From Pleurodeles waltl (Eukaryota; Chordata; Amphibia; Caudata; Salamandridae): DNA of 64,000 bases. The notes beneath the pieces are model-generated. The model was given only the letters and a program-made list of their open reading frames with translations, was not told where the DNA came from and ran no database searches. The stretch covers positions 330,782,177-330,846,176 of the forward strand of contig NC_090448.1 in NCBI RefSeq assembly GCF_031143425.1, in the 5' to 3' direction. Shown here one piece after another: positions 25,501 through 37,722 of this stretch. Numbering within the stretch: the first letter of the stretch is position 1; each line of letters starts with the position of its first letter. The position numbers and the translations under genes are program-made.

Positions 25501-26078
25501 ATTTCCTTTCGTGGGCGCTAGGCCTACGCACACAAGTGAGATACCATTTTTATCGGGAGACTTGGGGGAACGCTGGGTGGAAGAAAATGTGTGGCTCCTC
25601 TCACATTCCAGAACTTTCTGTCACCAAAATGTGAGGAAAATGTGTTTTTTAGCCAAATTTTGAGGTTTGCAAAGGATTCTGGGTAAGAGAACCTGGTCAG
25701 AGCCCCACAAGCCACCCCATCTTGGATTCCCCTAGGTCTCTAGTTTTCAGAAATGCACTGGGTTGCTAGGTTTCCCTAGGTGCCGGCTGATCTAGGGGCC
25801 AACATCTACAGGTAGGCACTTTGCAAAAAACACCTCTGTTTTCTGTAAAAAAATTGGGATGTGTCAACGTTGTGTTTTGGGCCATTTCCTTTCGTGGGCG
25901 CTAGGCCTACCCACACAAGTGAGGTACAATTTTTATCGGGAGACTTGGAGGAACGCTGGGTGGAAGGAAATTTGTGGCTCCTCTCAGATTCCAGAACTTT
26001 CTGTCATCGAAATGTGAGGAAAATGTGGTTTTTTTAGCCAAATTTTGAGGTTTGCAAAGGATTCTGGGTAACAGAACC
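19557..26078 (+). repeat. 17-monomer higher-order repeat, unit 2 (6.52 kb)
   Basis: Monomers 52-68, directly adjoining unit 1. The match to unit 1 runs to about 25677 and then breaks inside the delta monomer. Unit 1 ends ttctcggtaac, whereas unit 2 ends ttctgggtaag and passes into a gamma monomer (25694) of the kind seen at 6901 and 40287. Only a few scattered differences separate the units, for example gaggaaagtgtg near 20270. Confidence 0.88.
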
Positions 26079-27999
26079 TGGTCAGAGCCCCACAAGCCAC
26101 CCCATCTTGGATTTCCCTAGGTCTCTAGTTTTCAGAAATGCACAGGGTTGGTAGGTTTCCCTAGGTGCCGGCTGAGCTAGGGGCCAACATCTACAGGTAG
26201 GCACTTTGCAAAAATCACCTCTGTTTTCTGTAAACAAATTGGGATGTGTCCACGTTGTGTTTTGGGCCATTTCCTTTCGTGGGCGCTAGGCCTACGCACA
26301 CAAGTGAGATACCATTTTTATCGGGAGACTTGGGGGAACGCTGGGTGGAAGAAAATGTGTGGCTCCTCTCACATTCCAGAACTTTCTGTCACCGAAATGT
26401 GAGGAAAATGTGTTTTTTAGCCAAATTTTGAGGTTTGCAAAGGATTCTCGGTAACAGAACCTGGTCAGAGCCCCACAAGTCACCCCATCTTGGATTCCCC
26501 TAGATCTCTAGTTTTCAAAAATGCACAGGTTTGGTAGGTTTCCCTAGGTGCCGGCTAGGCTAGGGGCCAAAATCTACAGGTAGGCACTTTGCAAAAAACA
26601 CCTCTGTTTTCTGTAAAAAAAATTGGGATGTGTCCACTTTGTGTTTTGGGCCATTTCCTTTCGTGGGCGCTAGGCCTACCCACACAAGTCAGGTCCATTC
26701 TTATCGGGAGACTTGGGGGAACGCTGGGTGGAAGGAAATTTGTGGCTCCTCTCAGATTCCAGAACTTTCTGTCATCGAAATGTGAGGAAAATGTGTTTTT
26801 TTAGCCAATTTTTGAGGTTTGGAAAGGATTCTGGGTAACGGAACCTGGTCAGAGCCCCACAAGCCACCCCATCTTGGATTCCCCTAGGTCTCTAGTTTTC
26901 AGAAATGCACAGGGTTGGTAGGTTTCCCTAGGTGCCGGCTGAGCTAGGGGCCAAAATCTACAGGTAGGCACTTTGCAAAAAACACCTCTGTTTTCTGTAA
27001 AAAAAATTGGGATGTGTCCACGTTGTGTTTTGGGCTATTTACTTTCGTGGCCGCTAGGCCTACCCACACAAGTGAGGTACCATTTTTATCGGGAGAGTTG
27101 GAGGAACGCTGGGTGGAAGGAAATTTGTGGCTCCTCTCAGATTCCAGAACTTTCTGTCACCGAAATGTGAGGAAAATGTGTTTTTTAGCCAAATTTTGAG
27201 GTTTGCAAAGGATTCTGGGTAACAGAACCTGGTCAGAGCCCCACAAGTCACCCCATCTTGGATTCCCCTAGATCTCTAGTTTTCAAAAATGAACAGGTTT
27301 GGTAGGTTTCCCTAGGTGCCGGCTGAGCTAGGGGCCAAAATCTACAGGTAGGCACTTCGCAAAAAACACCTCTGTTTTCTGTAAAAAAATTGGGATGTGT
27401 CCATGTTGTGTTTTGGGCCATTTCCTTTCATGGGCGCTAGGCCCACACCCACACAAGTCAGGTACCATTCTTATCGGGAGACTTGAGGGAACGCTGGGTG
27501 GAAGGAAATTTGTGGCTCCTCTCAGATTCCAGAACTTTCTGTCACCGAAATGTGAGGAAAATGTGTTTTTTAGCCAAATTTTGAGGTTTGCAAAGGATTC
27601 TCAGTAACAGAACCTGGTCAGAGCCCCACAAGTCACCCCATCTTGGATTCCCCTAGGTCTCTAGTTTTCAGAAATGCACAGGGTTGGTAGGTTTCCCTAG
27701 GTGCCGGCTGATCTAGGGGCCAACATCTACAGGTAGGCACTTTGCAAAAAACACCTCTGTTTTCTGTAAAAAAATTGGGATGTGTCAACGTTGTGTTTTG
27801 GGCCATTTCCTTTCGTGGGCGCTAGGCCTACCCACACAAGTGAGGTACAATTTTTATCGGGAGACTTGGAGGAACGCTGGGTGGAAGGAAATTTGTGGCT
27901 CCTCTCAGATTCCAGAACTTTCTGTCATCGAAATGTGAGGAAAATGTGTTTTTTTTAGCCAAATTTTGAGGTTTGCAAAGGATTCTGGGTAACAGAACC
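25680..27999 (+). repeat. 2.3 kb segmental repeat (partner at 40273-42592)
   Basis: Monomers 68-73 match monomers 106-111 at an offset of 14593 bp, beginning with the rare gggtaagagaacc junction and ctgggttgctagg. Both copies contain the uncommon cggctaggctagg (monomers at 26462 and 41055), gtcaggtccattc, gggtaacggaacc and gggctatt. A few single-base differences occur, such as ccactttg at 26635 against ccacgttg in the partner, and actttcgtgg against cctttcgtgg. Confidence 0.88.
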
Positions 28000-28590
28000 T
28001 GGTCAGAGCCCCACAAGCCACCCCATCTTGGATTTCCCTAGGTCTCTAGTTTTCAGAAATGCACAGGGTTGGTAGGTTTCCCTAGGTGCCGGCTGAGCTA
28101 GGGGCCAACATCTACAGGTAGGCACTTTAGTAAAAATCACCTCTGTTTTCTGTAAACAAATTGGGATGTGTCCACGTTGTGTTTTGGGCCATTTCCTTTC
28201 GTGGGCGCTAGGCCTACGCACACAAGTGAGATACCATTTTTATCGGGAGACTTGGGGGAACGCTGGGTGGAAGAAAATTTGTGGCTCCTCTCACATTCCA
28301 GAACTTTCTGTCACCGAAATGTGAGGAAAATGTGTTTTTTAGCCAAATTTTGAGGTTTGCAAAGGATTCTCGGTAACAGAACCTGGTCAGAGCCCCACAA
28401 GTCACCCCATCTTGGATTCCCCTAGATCTCTAGTTTTCAGAAATGCACAGGGTTGGTAGGTTTCCCTAGGTGCCGGCTGAGCTAGGGGCCAAAATCTACA
28501 GGTAGGCACTTTGCAAAAAACACCTCTGTTTTCTGTAAAAAAATTGGGATGTGTCCACGTTGTGTTTTGGGCCATTTCCTTTCATGGGCG
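27060..28590 (+). repeat. 4-monomer tandem duplication, unit 1 (1.54 kb)
   Basis: Bases here match about 28597-30126 at an offset of 1537, falling to 1536 after a one-base difference in the delta monomer (actttagtaaaa at about 28128). Each unit holds an A/B-type right half, the 2-bp-insertion monomer, a gamma monomer and a delta monomer, then the left half of a mosaic monomer. The unit boundaries are approximate because the outer monomers are chimeric. Confidence 0.82.
27230..27614 (+). repeat. Monomer class with 2-bp insertion (ggcccacacccac)
   Basis: The usual ggcctacccac reads ggcccacacccac, a net gain of two bases, and is followed by aagtcagg instead of aagtgagg. It also has aaaatgaacagg and ends with ttctcagtaac. 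Only four copies occur, starting at 27230, 28767, 38363 and 41823. Each sits two monomers ahead of a delta monomer, except at 38363, where the monomer at 39133 takes that place. The shared set of changes shows that these four descend from one event and spread by segmental duplication. Confidence 0.9.
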
Positions 28591-28596
28591 CTAGGC

Positions 28597-30126
28597 CTAC
28601 CCACACAAGTGAGGTACCATTCTTATCGGGAGAGTTGGAGGAACGCTGGGTGGAAGGAAATTTGTGGCTCCTCTCAGATTCCAGAACTTTCTGTCACCGA
28701 AATGTGAGGAAAATGTGTTTTTTAGCCAAATTTTGAGGTTTGCAAAGGATTCTGGGTAACAGAACCTGGTCAGAGCCCCACAAGTCACCCCATCTTGGAT
28801 TCCCCTAGATCTCTAGTTTTCAAAAATGAACAGGTTTGGTAGGTTTCCCTAGGTGCCGGCTGAGCTAGGGGCCAAAATCTACAGGTAGGCACTTCGCAAA
28901 AAACACCTCTGTTTTCTGTAAAAAAATTGGGATGTGTCCATGTTGTGTTTTGGGCCATTTCCTTTCATGGGCGCTAGGCCCACACCCACACAAGTCAGGT
29001 ACCATTCTTATCGGGAGACTTGAGGGAACGCTGGGTGGAAGGAAATTTGTGGCTCCTCTCAGATTCCAGAACTTTCTGTCACCGAAATGTGAGGAAAATG
29101 TGTTTTTTAGCCAAATTTTGAGGTTTGCAAAGGATTCTCAGTAACAGAACCTGGTCAGAGCCCCACAAGTCACCCCATCTTGGATTCCCCTAGGTCTCTA
29201 GTTTTCAGAAATGCACAGGGTTGGTAGGTTTCCCTAGGTGCCGGCTGATCTAGGGGCCAACATCTACAGGTAGGCACTTTGCAAAAAACACCTCTGTTTT
29301 CTGTAAAAAAATTGGGATGTGTCAACGTTGTGTTTTGGGCCATTTCCTTTCGTGGGCGCTAGGCCTACCCACACAAGTGAGGTACAATTTTTATCGGGAG
29401 ACTTGGAGGAACGCTGGGTGGAAGGAAATTTGTGGCTCCTCTCAGATTCCAGAACTTTCTGTCATCGAAATGTGAGGAAAATGTGGTTTTTTTAGCCAAA
29501 TTTTGAGGTTTGCAAAGGATTCTGGGTAACAGAACCTGGTCAGAGCCCCACAAGCCACCCCATCTTGGATTTCCCTAGGTCTCTAGTTTTCAGAAATGCA
29601 CAGGGTTGGTAGGTTTCCCTAGGTGCCGGCTGAGCTAGGGGCCAACATCTACAGGTAGGCACTTTGCAAAAATCACCTCTGTTTTCTGTAAACAAATTGG
29701 GATGTGTCCACGTTGTGTTTTGGGCCATTTCCTTTCGTGGGCGCTAGGCCTACGCACACAAGTGAGATACCATTTTTATCGGGAGACTTGGGGGAACGCT
29801 GGGTGGAAGAAAATTTGTGGCTCCTCTCACATTCCAGAACTTTCTGTCACCGAAATGTGAGGAAAATGTGTTTTTTAGCCAAATTTTGAGGTTTGCAAAG
29901 GATTCTCGGTAACAGAACCTGGTCAGAGCCCCACAAGTCACCCCATCTTGGATTCCCCTAGATCTCTAGTTTTCAGAAATGCACAGGGTTGGTAGGTTTC
30001 CCTAGGTGCCGGCTGAGCTAGGGGCCAAAATCTACAGGTAGGCACTTTGCAAAAAACACCTCTGTTTTCTGTAAAAAAATTGGGATGTGTCCACGTTGTG
30101 TTTTGGGCCATTTCCTTTCATGGGCG
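28597..30126 (+). repeat. 4-monomer tandem duplication, unit 2
   Basis: Second copy of the preceding unit. The gamma monomer here has gtggttttttt in the T-tract, as at 7230 and 42540, where unit 1 has gtgtttttttt. The right end runs into the monomer at 29920, whose left half (cagaaatg with cctagatct) belongs to one lineage and whose right half (gaaacttgtgg, tttcgaaagg) belongs to another. Confidence 0.82.
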
Positions 30127-30251
30127 CTAGGCCTACCCACACAAGTGAGGTACCATTCTTATCGGGAGACTTGCGGGAACGCTGGGTGGAAGGAAACTTG
30201 TGGCTCCTCTCAGATTCCAGAACTCTCTGTCATCGAAATGTGAGGAAAATG

Positions 30252-32940
30252 TGTTTTTTTTTAGCCAAATTTTGAGGTTTCGAAAGGATTCTGGGTAACA
30301 GAACCTGGTCAGAGCCCCACAAGCCACCCCATCTTGGATTCCCCTAGGTCTCTAGTTTTCAGAAATGCACAGGGTTGGTAGGTTTCCCTAGGTGCCGGCT
30401 GAGCTAGGGGCCAACATCTACAGGTAGGCACTTTGCAAAAAACACCTCTGTTTTCTGTAAAAAAATTGGGATGTGTCCACGTTGTGTTTTGGGCCATTTC
30501 CTTTCGTGGGAGCTAGGCCTACCCACACATGTGAGGTACCATTTTTATCGGGAGACTTGGGGCAACGCTGGGTGGAAGGAAATTTGTGGCTCCTCTCAGA
30601 TTCCAGAACTCTCTGTCATCGAAATGTGAGGAAAATGTGTTTTTTTTTGCCAAATTTTGAGGTTTGGAAAGGATTCTGGGTAACAGAACCTGGTCAGAGC
30701 CCCACAAGTCACCCCATCTTAGATTCCCCTAGATCTCTAGTTTTCAAAAATGCACAGGTTTGGTAGGTTTCCCTAGGTGCCGGCTGAGCTAGGGGCCAAA
30801 ATCTACAGGTAGGCACTTCGCAAAAAACACCTCTGTTTTCTGTAAAAAAATTGGGATGTGTCCATGTTGTGTTTTGGGCCATTTCCTTTCATGGGCGCTA
30901 GGCCTACCCACACAAGTGAGGTACCATTCTTATCGAGAGACTTGCGGGAACGCTGGGTGGAAGGAAGTTTGTGGCTCCTCTCAGATTCCAGAAATTTCTG
31001 TCACCGAAATGTGAGGAAAATGTGTTTTTTTTAGCCAAATTTTGAGGTTTGCAAAGGATTCTGGGTAACAGAACCTGGTCAGAGCCCCACAAGTCACCCC
31101 ATCTTGAATTCCCCTAGATCTCTAGTTTTCAAAAATTCACAGGTTTGGTAGATTTCCCTAGGTGCCGGCTGAGCTAGGGGCCAAAATCTACAGGTAGGCA
31201 CTTTGCAAAAAACACCTCTGTTTTCTGTAAAAAAATTGGGATGTGTCCACGTTGTGTTTTGGGCCATTTCCTTTCGTGGGCGCTAGGCCTACCCACACAA
31301 GTGAGGTACCATTTTTATCGGGAGGGTTGGAGGAACGCTGGGTGGAAGGAAATTTGTGGCTCCTCTCAGATTCCAGAACTTTCTGTCACCAAAATGTGAG
31401 GAAAATGTGTTTTTTAGCCAAATTTTGAGGTTTGCAAAGGATTCTGGGTAACAGAACCTGGTCAGAGCCCCACAAGTCACCCCATCTTGGATTCCCCTAG
31501 ATCTCTAGTTTTCAAAAATGCACAGGTTTGGTAGGTTTCCCTAGGTGCCGGATGAGCTAGGGGCCAAAATCTACAGGTAGGCACTTCGCAAAAAACACCT
31601 CTGTTTTCTGTAAAAAAATTGGGATGTGTCCATGTTGTGTTTTGGGCCATTTCCTTTCATGGGCGCTAGGCCTACCCACACAAGTGAGGTACCATTCTTA
31701 TCGGGAGACTTGCGGGAACGCTGGGTGGAAGGAAATTTGTGGCTCCTCTCAGATTCCAGAACTCTATCATCGAAATGTGAGGAAAATGTGTTTTTTTTAG
31801 CCAAATTTTGAGGTTTGGAAAGGATTCTGGGTAACAGAACCTGGTCAGAGCCCCACAAGTCACCCCATCTTGAATTCCCCTAGATCTCTAGTTTTCAAAA
31901 ATGCACAGGTTTGGTAGATTTCCCTAGGTGCCGGCTGAGCTAGGGGCCAAAATCTACAGGTAGGCACTTTGCAAAAAACACCTCTGTTTTCTGTAAAAAA
32001 ATTGGGATGTGTCCACGTTGTGTTTTGGGCCATTTCCTTTCGTGGGCGCTAGGCCTACCCACACAAGTGAGGTACCATTTTTATCGGGAGAGTTGGAGGA
32101 ACGCTGGGTGGAAGGAAATTTGTGGCTCCTCTCAGATTCCAGAACTTTCTGTCACCGAAATGTGAGGAAAATGTGTTTTTTAGCCAAATTTTGAGGTTTG
32201 CAAAGGATTCTGGGTAACAGAACCTGGTCAGAGCCCCACAAGTCACCCCATCTTGGATTCCCCTAGATCTCTAGTTTTCAAAAATGCACAGGTTTGGTAG
32301 GTTTCCCTAGGTGCCGGCTGAGCTAGGGGCCAAAATCTACAGGTAGGCACTTCGCAAAAAACACCTCTGTTTTCTGTAAAAAAATTGGGATGTGTCCATG
32401 TTGTGTTTTGGGCCATTTCCTTTCATGGGCGCTAGGCCTACCCACACAAGTGAGGTACCATTCTTATCGGGAGACTTGCGGGAACGCTGGGTGGAAGGAA
32501 ATTTGTGGCTCCTCTCAGATTCCAGAACTCTGTCATCGAAATGTGAGGAAAATGTGTTTTTTTTAGCCAAATTTTGAGGTTTGGAAAGGATTCTGGGTAA
32601 CAGAACCTGGTCAGAGCCCCACAAGCCACCCCATCTTGGATTCCCCTAGGTCTCTAGTTTTCAGAAATGCACAGGGTTGGTAGGTTTCCCTAGGTGCCGG
32701 CTGAGCTAGGGGCCAACATCTACAGGTAGGCACTTTGCAAAAAACACCTCTGTTTTCTGTAAAAAAATTGGGATGTGTCCACGTTGTGTTTTGGGCCATT
32801 TCCTTTCGTGGGCGCTAGGCCTACCCACACAAGTGAGGTACCATTTTTATCGGGAGAGTTGGAGGTACGCTGGGTGGAAGGAAATTTGTGGCTCCTCTCA
32901 GATTGCAGAACTTTCTGTCACCGAAATGTGAGGAAAATGT
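30252..32940 (+). repeat. 7-monomer higher-order repeat, unit 1 (2.69 kb)
   Basis: The markers in order are: a B-left monomer with ggagctagg, acacatgtgagg and ggggcaacg (30306); cttagattcc with tatcgagag (30691); an EcoRI monomer with aaaattcacagg and gagggttgg (31076); a class A monomer with actctatcatcg (31459); an EcoRI monomer (31842); class A (32225); and a B monomer with ggaggtacg (32608). The set recurs exactly 2688 bp downstream. The boundary near 32940 is placed in the T-tract of the last monomer, which switches lineage there. Confidence 0.88.
31842..32224 (+). repeat. Reference monomer, EcoRI class (A-like left half, B-like right half)
   Basis: The left half is class A (gtcacc, cctagatct, caaaaatg, ccaaaatc) but has cttgaattcccc, which creates an EcoRI site, and ggtagatttcc. 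The right half is class B (ccacgttg, ttcgtggg, gagttggagg, ctgtcaccg). It therefore looks like an old A/B recombinant that was later amplified as its own class. I find the EcoRI marker in 11 monomers, starting at 9590, 31076, 31842, 33764, 34530, 44515, 45281, 47203, 48352, 55257 and 56023. All but the first lie in the 7-monomer repeats. Confidence 0.9.
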
Positions 32941-35627
32941 GTTTTTTTTTAGCCAAATTTTGAGGTTTCGAAAGGATTCTGGGTAACAGAACCTGGTCAG
33001 AGCCCCACAAGCCACCCCATCTTGGATTCCCCTAGGTCTCTAGTTTTCAGAAATGCACAGGGTTGGTAGGTTTCCCTAGGTGCCGGCTGAGCTAGGGGCC
33101 AACATCTACAGGTAGGCACTTTGCAAAAAACACCTCTGTTTTCTGTAAAAAAATTGGGATGTGTCCACGTTGTGTTTTGGGCCATTTCCTTTCGTGGGAG
33201 CTAGGCCTACCCACACATGTGAGGTACCATTTTTATCGGGAGACTTGGGGCAACGCTGGGTGGAAGGAAATTTGTGGCTCCTCTCAGATTCCAGAACTCT
33301 CTGTCATCGAAATGTGAGGAAAATGTGTTTTTTTTTGCCAAATTTTGAGGTTTGGAAAGGATTCTGGGTAACAGAACCTGGTCAGAGCCCCACAAGTCAC
33401 CCCATCTTAGATTCCCCTAGATCTCTAGTTTTCAAAAATGCACAGGTTTGGTAGGTTTCCCTAGGTGCCGGCTGAGCTAGGGGCCAAAATCTACAGGTAG
33501 GCACTTCGCAAAAAACACCTCTGTTTTCTGTAAAAAAATTGGGATGTGTCCATGTTGTGTTTTGGGCCATTTCCTTTCATGGGCGCTAGGCCTACCCACA
33601 CAAGTGAGGTACCATTCTTATCGAGAGACTTGCGGGAACGCTGGGTGGAAGGAAGTTTGTGGCTCCTCTCAGATTCCAGAAATTTCTGTCACCGAAATGT
33701 GAGGAAAATGTGTTTTTTTTAGCCAAATTTTGAGGTTTGCAAAGGATTCTGGGTAACAGAACCTGGTCAGAGCCCCACAAGTCACCCCATCTTGAATTCC
33801 CCTAGATCTCTAGTTTTCAAAAATTCACAGGTTTGGTAGATTTCCCTAGGTGCCGGCTGAGCTAGGGGCCAAAATCTACAGGTAGGCACTTTGCAAAAAA
33901 CACCTCTGTTTTCTGTAAAAAAATTGGGATGTGTCCACGTTGTGTTTTGGGCCATTTCCTTTCGTGGGCGCTAGGCCTACCCACACAAGTGAGGTACCAT
34001 TTTTATCGGGAGGGTTGGAGGAACGCTGGGTGGAAGGAAATTTGTGGCTCCTCTCAGATTCCAGAACTTTCTGTCACCAAAATGTGAGGAAAATGTGTTT
34101 TTTAGCCAAATTTTGAGGTTTGCAAAGGATTCTGGGTAACAGAACCTGGTCAGAGCCCCACAAGTCACCCCATCTTGGATTCCCCTAGATCTCTAGTTTT
34201 CAAAAATGCACAGGTTTGGTAGGTTTCCCTAGGTGCCGGCTGAGCTAGGGGCCAAAATCTACAGGTAGGCACTTCGCAAAAAACACCTCTGTTTTCTGTA
34301 AAAAAATTGGGATGTGTCCATGTTGTGTTTTGGGCCATTTCCTTTCATGGGCGCTAGGCCTACCCACACAAGTGAGGTACCATTCTTATCGGGAGACTTG
34401 CGGGAACGCTGGGTGGAAGGAAATTTGTGGCTCCTCTCAGATTCCAGAACTCTATCATCGAAATGTGAGGAAAATGTGTTTTTTTTAGCCAAATTTTGAG
34501 GTTTGGAAAGGATTCTGGGTAACAGAACCTGGTCAGAGCCCCACAAGTCACCCCATCTTGAATTCCCCTAGATCTCTAGTTTTCAAAAATGCACAGGTTT
34601 GGTAGATTTCCCTAGGTGCCGGCTGAGCTAGGGGCCAAAATCTACAGGTAGGCACTTTGCAAAAAACACCTCTGTTTTCTGTAAAAAAATTGGGATGTGT
34701 CCACGTTGTGTTTTGGGCCATTTCCTTTCGTGGGCGCTAGGCCTACCCACACAAGTGAGGTACCATTTTTATCGGGAGAGTTGGAGGAACGCTGAGTGGA
34801 AGGAAATTTGTGGCTCCTCTCAGATTCCAGAACTTTCTGTCACCGAAATGTGAGGAAAATGTGTTTTTTAGCCAAATTTTGAGGTTTGCAAAGGATTCTG
34901 GGTAACAGAACCTGGTCAGAGCCCCACAAGTCACCCCATCTTGGATTCCCCTAGATCTCTAGTTTTCAAAAATGCACAGGTTTGGTAGGTTTCCCTAGGT
35001 GCCGGCTGAGCTAGGGGCCAAAATCTACAGGTAGGCACTTCGCAAAAAACACCTCTGTTTTCTGTAAAAAAATTGGGATGTGTCCATGTTGTGTTTTGGG
35101 CCATTTCCTTTCATGGGCGCTAGGCCTACCCACACAAGTGAGGTACCATTCTTATCGGGAGACTTGCGGGAACGCTGGGTGGAAGGAAATTTGTGGCTCC
35201 TCTCAGATTCCAGAACTCTGTCATCGAAATGTGAGGAAAATGTGTTTTTTTTAGCCAAATTTTGAGGTTTGGAAAGGATTCTGGGTAACAGAACCTGGTC
35301 AGAGCCCCACAAGCCACCCCATCTTGGATTCCCCTAGGTCTCTAGTTTTCAGAAATGCACAGGGTTGGTAGGTTTCCCTAGGTGCCGGCTGAGCTAGGGG
35401 CCAACATCTACAGGTAGGCACTTTGCAAAAAACACCTCTGTTTTCTGTAAAAAAATTGGGATGTGTCCACGTTGTGTTTTGGGCCATTTCCTTTCGTGGG
35501 CGCTAGGCCTACCCACACAAGTGAGGTACCATTTTTATCGGGAGAGTTGGAGGTACGCTGGGTGGAAGGAAATTTGTGGCTCCTCTCAGATTGCAGAACT
35601 TTCTGTCACCGAAATGTGAGGAAAATG
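32941..35627 (+). repeat. 7-monomer higher-order repeat, unit 2 (2.69 kb)
   Basis: Same marker order as unit 1 at an offset of 2688 bp. Its final monomer (35296) keeps a six-T tract and tttgcaaagg, whereas the unit 1 equivalent ends with a longer T-tract and tttcgaaagg. A private change, gctgagtgg near 34793, is found only here. The unit is followed by the same monomers (35679 onward) that follow the single unit near 57172. Confidence 0.88.
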
Positions 35628-35678
35628 TGTTTTTTAGCCAAATTTTGAGGTTTGCAAAGGATTCTGGGTAACAGAACC

Positions 35679-37594
35679 TGGTCAGAGCCCCACAAGTCAC
35701 CCCATCTTGGATTCCCCTAGATCTCTAGTTTTAAAAAATGCACAGGTTTGGTAGGTTTCCCTAGGTGCCGGCTGAGCTAGGGGCCAAAATCTACAGGTAG
35801 GCACTTCGCAAAAAACACCTCTGTTTTCTGTAAAAAATTGGGATGTGTCCATGTTGTGTTTTGGGCCATTTCCTTTCATGGGCGCTAGGCCTACCCACAC
35901 AAGTGAGGTACCATTCTTATCGGGAGACTTGCGGGAACGCTGGGTGGAAGGAAATTTGTGGCTCCTCTCAGATTCCAGAACTCTGTCATCGAAATGTGAG
36001 GAAAATGTGTTTTTTTTAGCCAAATTTTGAGGTTTGGAAAGGATTCTGGGTAACAGAACCTGGTCAGAGCCCCACAAGCCACCCCATCTTGGATTCCCCT
36101 AGGTCTCTAGTTTTCAGAAATGCACAGGGTTGGTAGGTTTCCCTAGGTGCCGGCTGAGCTAGGGGCCAACATCTACAGGTAGGCACTTTGCAAAAAACAC
36201 CTCTGTTTTCTGTAAAATAATTGGGATGTGTCCACTTTGTGTTTTGGGCCATTTCCTTTCGTGGGCGCTAGGCCTACCCACACAAGTGAGGTACCATTTT
36301 TATCGGGAGAGTTGGAGGAACGCTGGGTGGAAGGAAATTTGTGGCTCCTCTCAGATTCCAGAACTTTCTGTCACCGAAATGTGAGGAAAATGTGTTTTTT
36401 GGCCAAATGTTGAGGTTTGCAAAGGATTCTGGGTAACAGAACCTGGTCAGAGCCCCACAAGTCACCCCTTCTTGGATTCCCCTAGATCTCTAGTTTTCAA
36501 AAATGCACAGGTTTGGTAGGTTTCCCTAGGTGCCGGCTGAGCTAGGGGCCAAAATCTACAGGTAGGCACTTCGCAAAAAACACCTCTGTTTTCTGTAAAA
36601 AAATTGGGATGTGTCCATGTTGTGTTTTGGGCCATTTCCTTTCATGGGCGCTAGGCCTACCCACACAAGTGAGGTACCATTCTTATCGGGAGACTTGCGG
36701 GAATGCTGGGTGGAAGGAAATTTGTGGCTCCTCTCAGATTCCTAAACTCTGTCATCGAAATGTGAGGAAAATGTGTTTTTTTTAGCCATAATTTGAGGTT
36801 TGGAAAGGATTCTGGGTAACAGAACCTGGTCAGAGCCCCACAAGCCACCCCATCTTGGATTCCCCTAGGTCTCTAGTTTTCAGAAATGCACAGGGTTGGT
36901 AGGTTTCCCTAGGTGCCGGCTGAGCTAGGGGCCAACATCTACAGGTAGGCACTTTGCAAAAAACACCTATGTTTTCTGTAAAAAAATTGGGATGTGTCCA
37001 CGTTGTGTTTTGGGCCATTTCCTTTCGTGGGCGCTAGGCCTACCCACACAAGTGAGGTACCATTTTTATCGGGAGAGTTGGAGGAACGCTGGGTGGAAGG
37101 AAATGTGTGGCACCTCTCAGATTCCAGAACTTTCTGTCACCGAAATGTGAGGAAAATGTGTTTTTTAGCCAAATTTTGAGGTTTGCAAAGGATTCTGGGT
37201 AACAGAACCTGGTCAGAGCCCAAAAAGTCACCCCATCTTGGATTCCCCTAGATCTCTAGTTTTCAAAAATGCACAGGTTTGGTAGGTTTCCCTAGATGCC
37301 GGCTGAGCTAGGGGCCAAAATCTACAGGTAGGCACTTCGCAAAAAACACCTCTGTTTTCTGTAAAAAAATTGGGATGTGTCCATGTTGTGTTTTGGGCCA
37401 TTTCCTTTCATGGGCGCTAGGCCTACCCACACAAGTGAGGTACCATTCTTATCGGGAGACTTGCGGGAACGCTGGGTGGAAGGAAATTTGTGGCTCCTCT
37501 CAGATTCCAGAACTCTCGGTCATCGAAATGTGAGGAGAATGTGTTTTTTTTAGCCAAATTTTGAGGTTTGCAAAGGATTCTGGGTAACAGAACC
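35679..37594 (+). repeat. Bridging monomers after the 7-monomer repeats
   Basis: Monomers 94-98. The first (35679) has ttttaaaaaatg and a shortened A-tract (gtaaaaaattggg). The second (36061) has gtaaaataattg and ccactttg. The third (36444) has caccccttcttgg and attcctaaactc. The fourth (36827) is class B with cacctatg. The fifth is a caaaaag monomer. The same five-part order is found at 51416-53331, and most of it at 49501-50649 and 57172-58319. Confidence 0.82.
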
Positions 37595-37722
37595 TGGTCA
37601 GAGCCTCACAAGCCACCCCATCTTGGATTCCCCTAGGTCTCTAGTTTTCAGAAATGCACAGGGTTGGTAGGTTTCCCTAGGTGCCGGCTGAGCTAGGGGC
37701 CAAAATCTACAGGTAGGCACTT

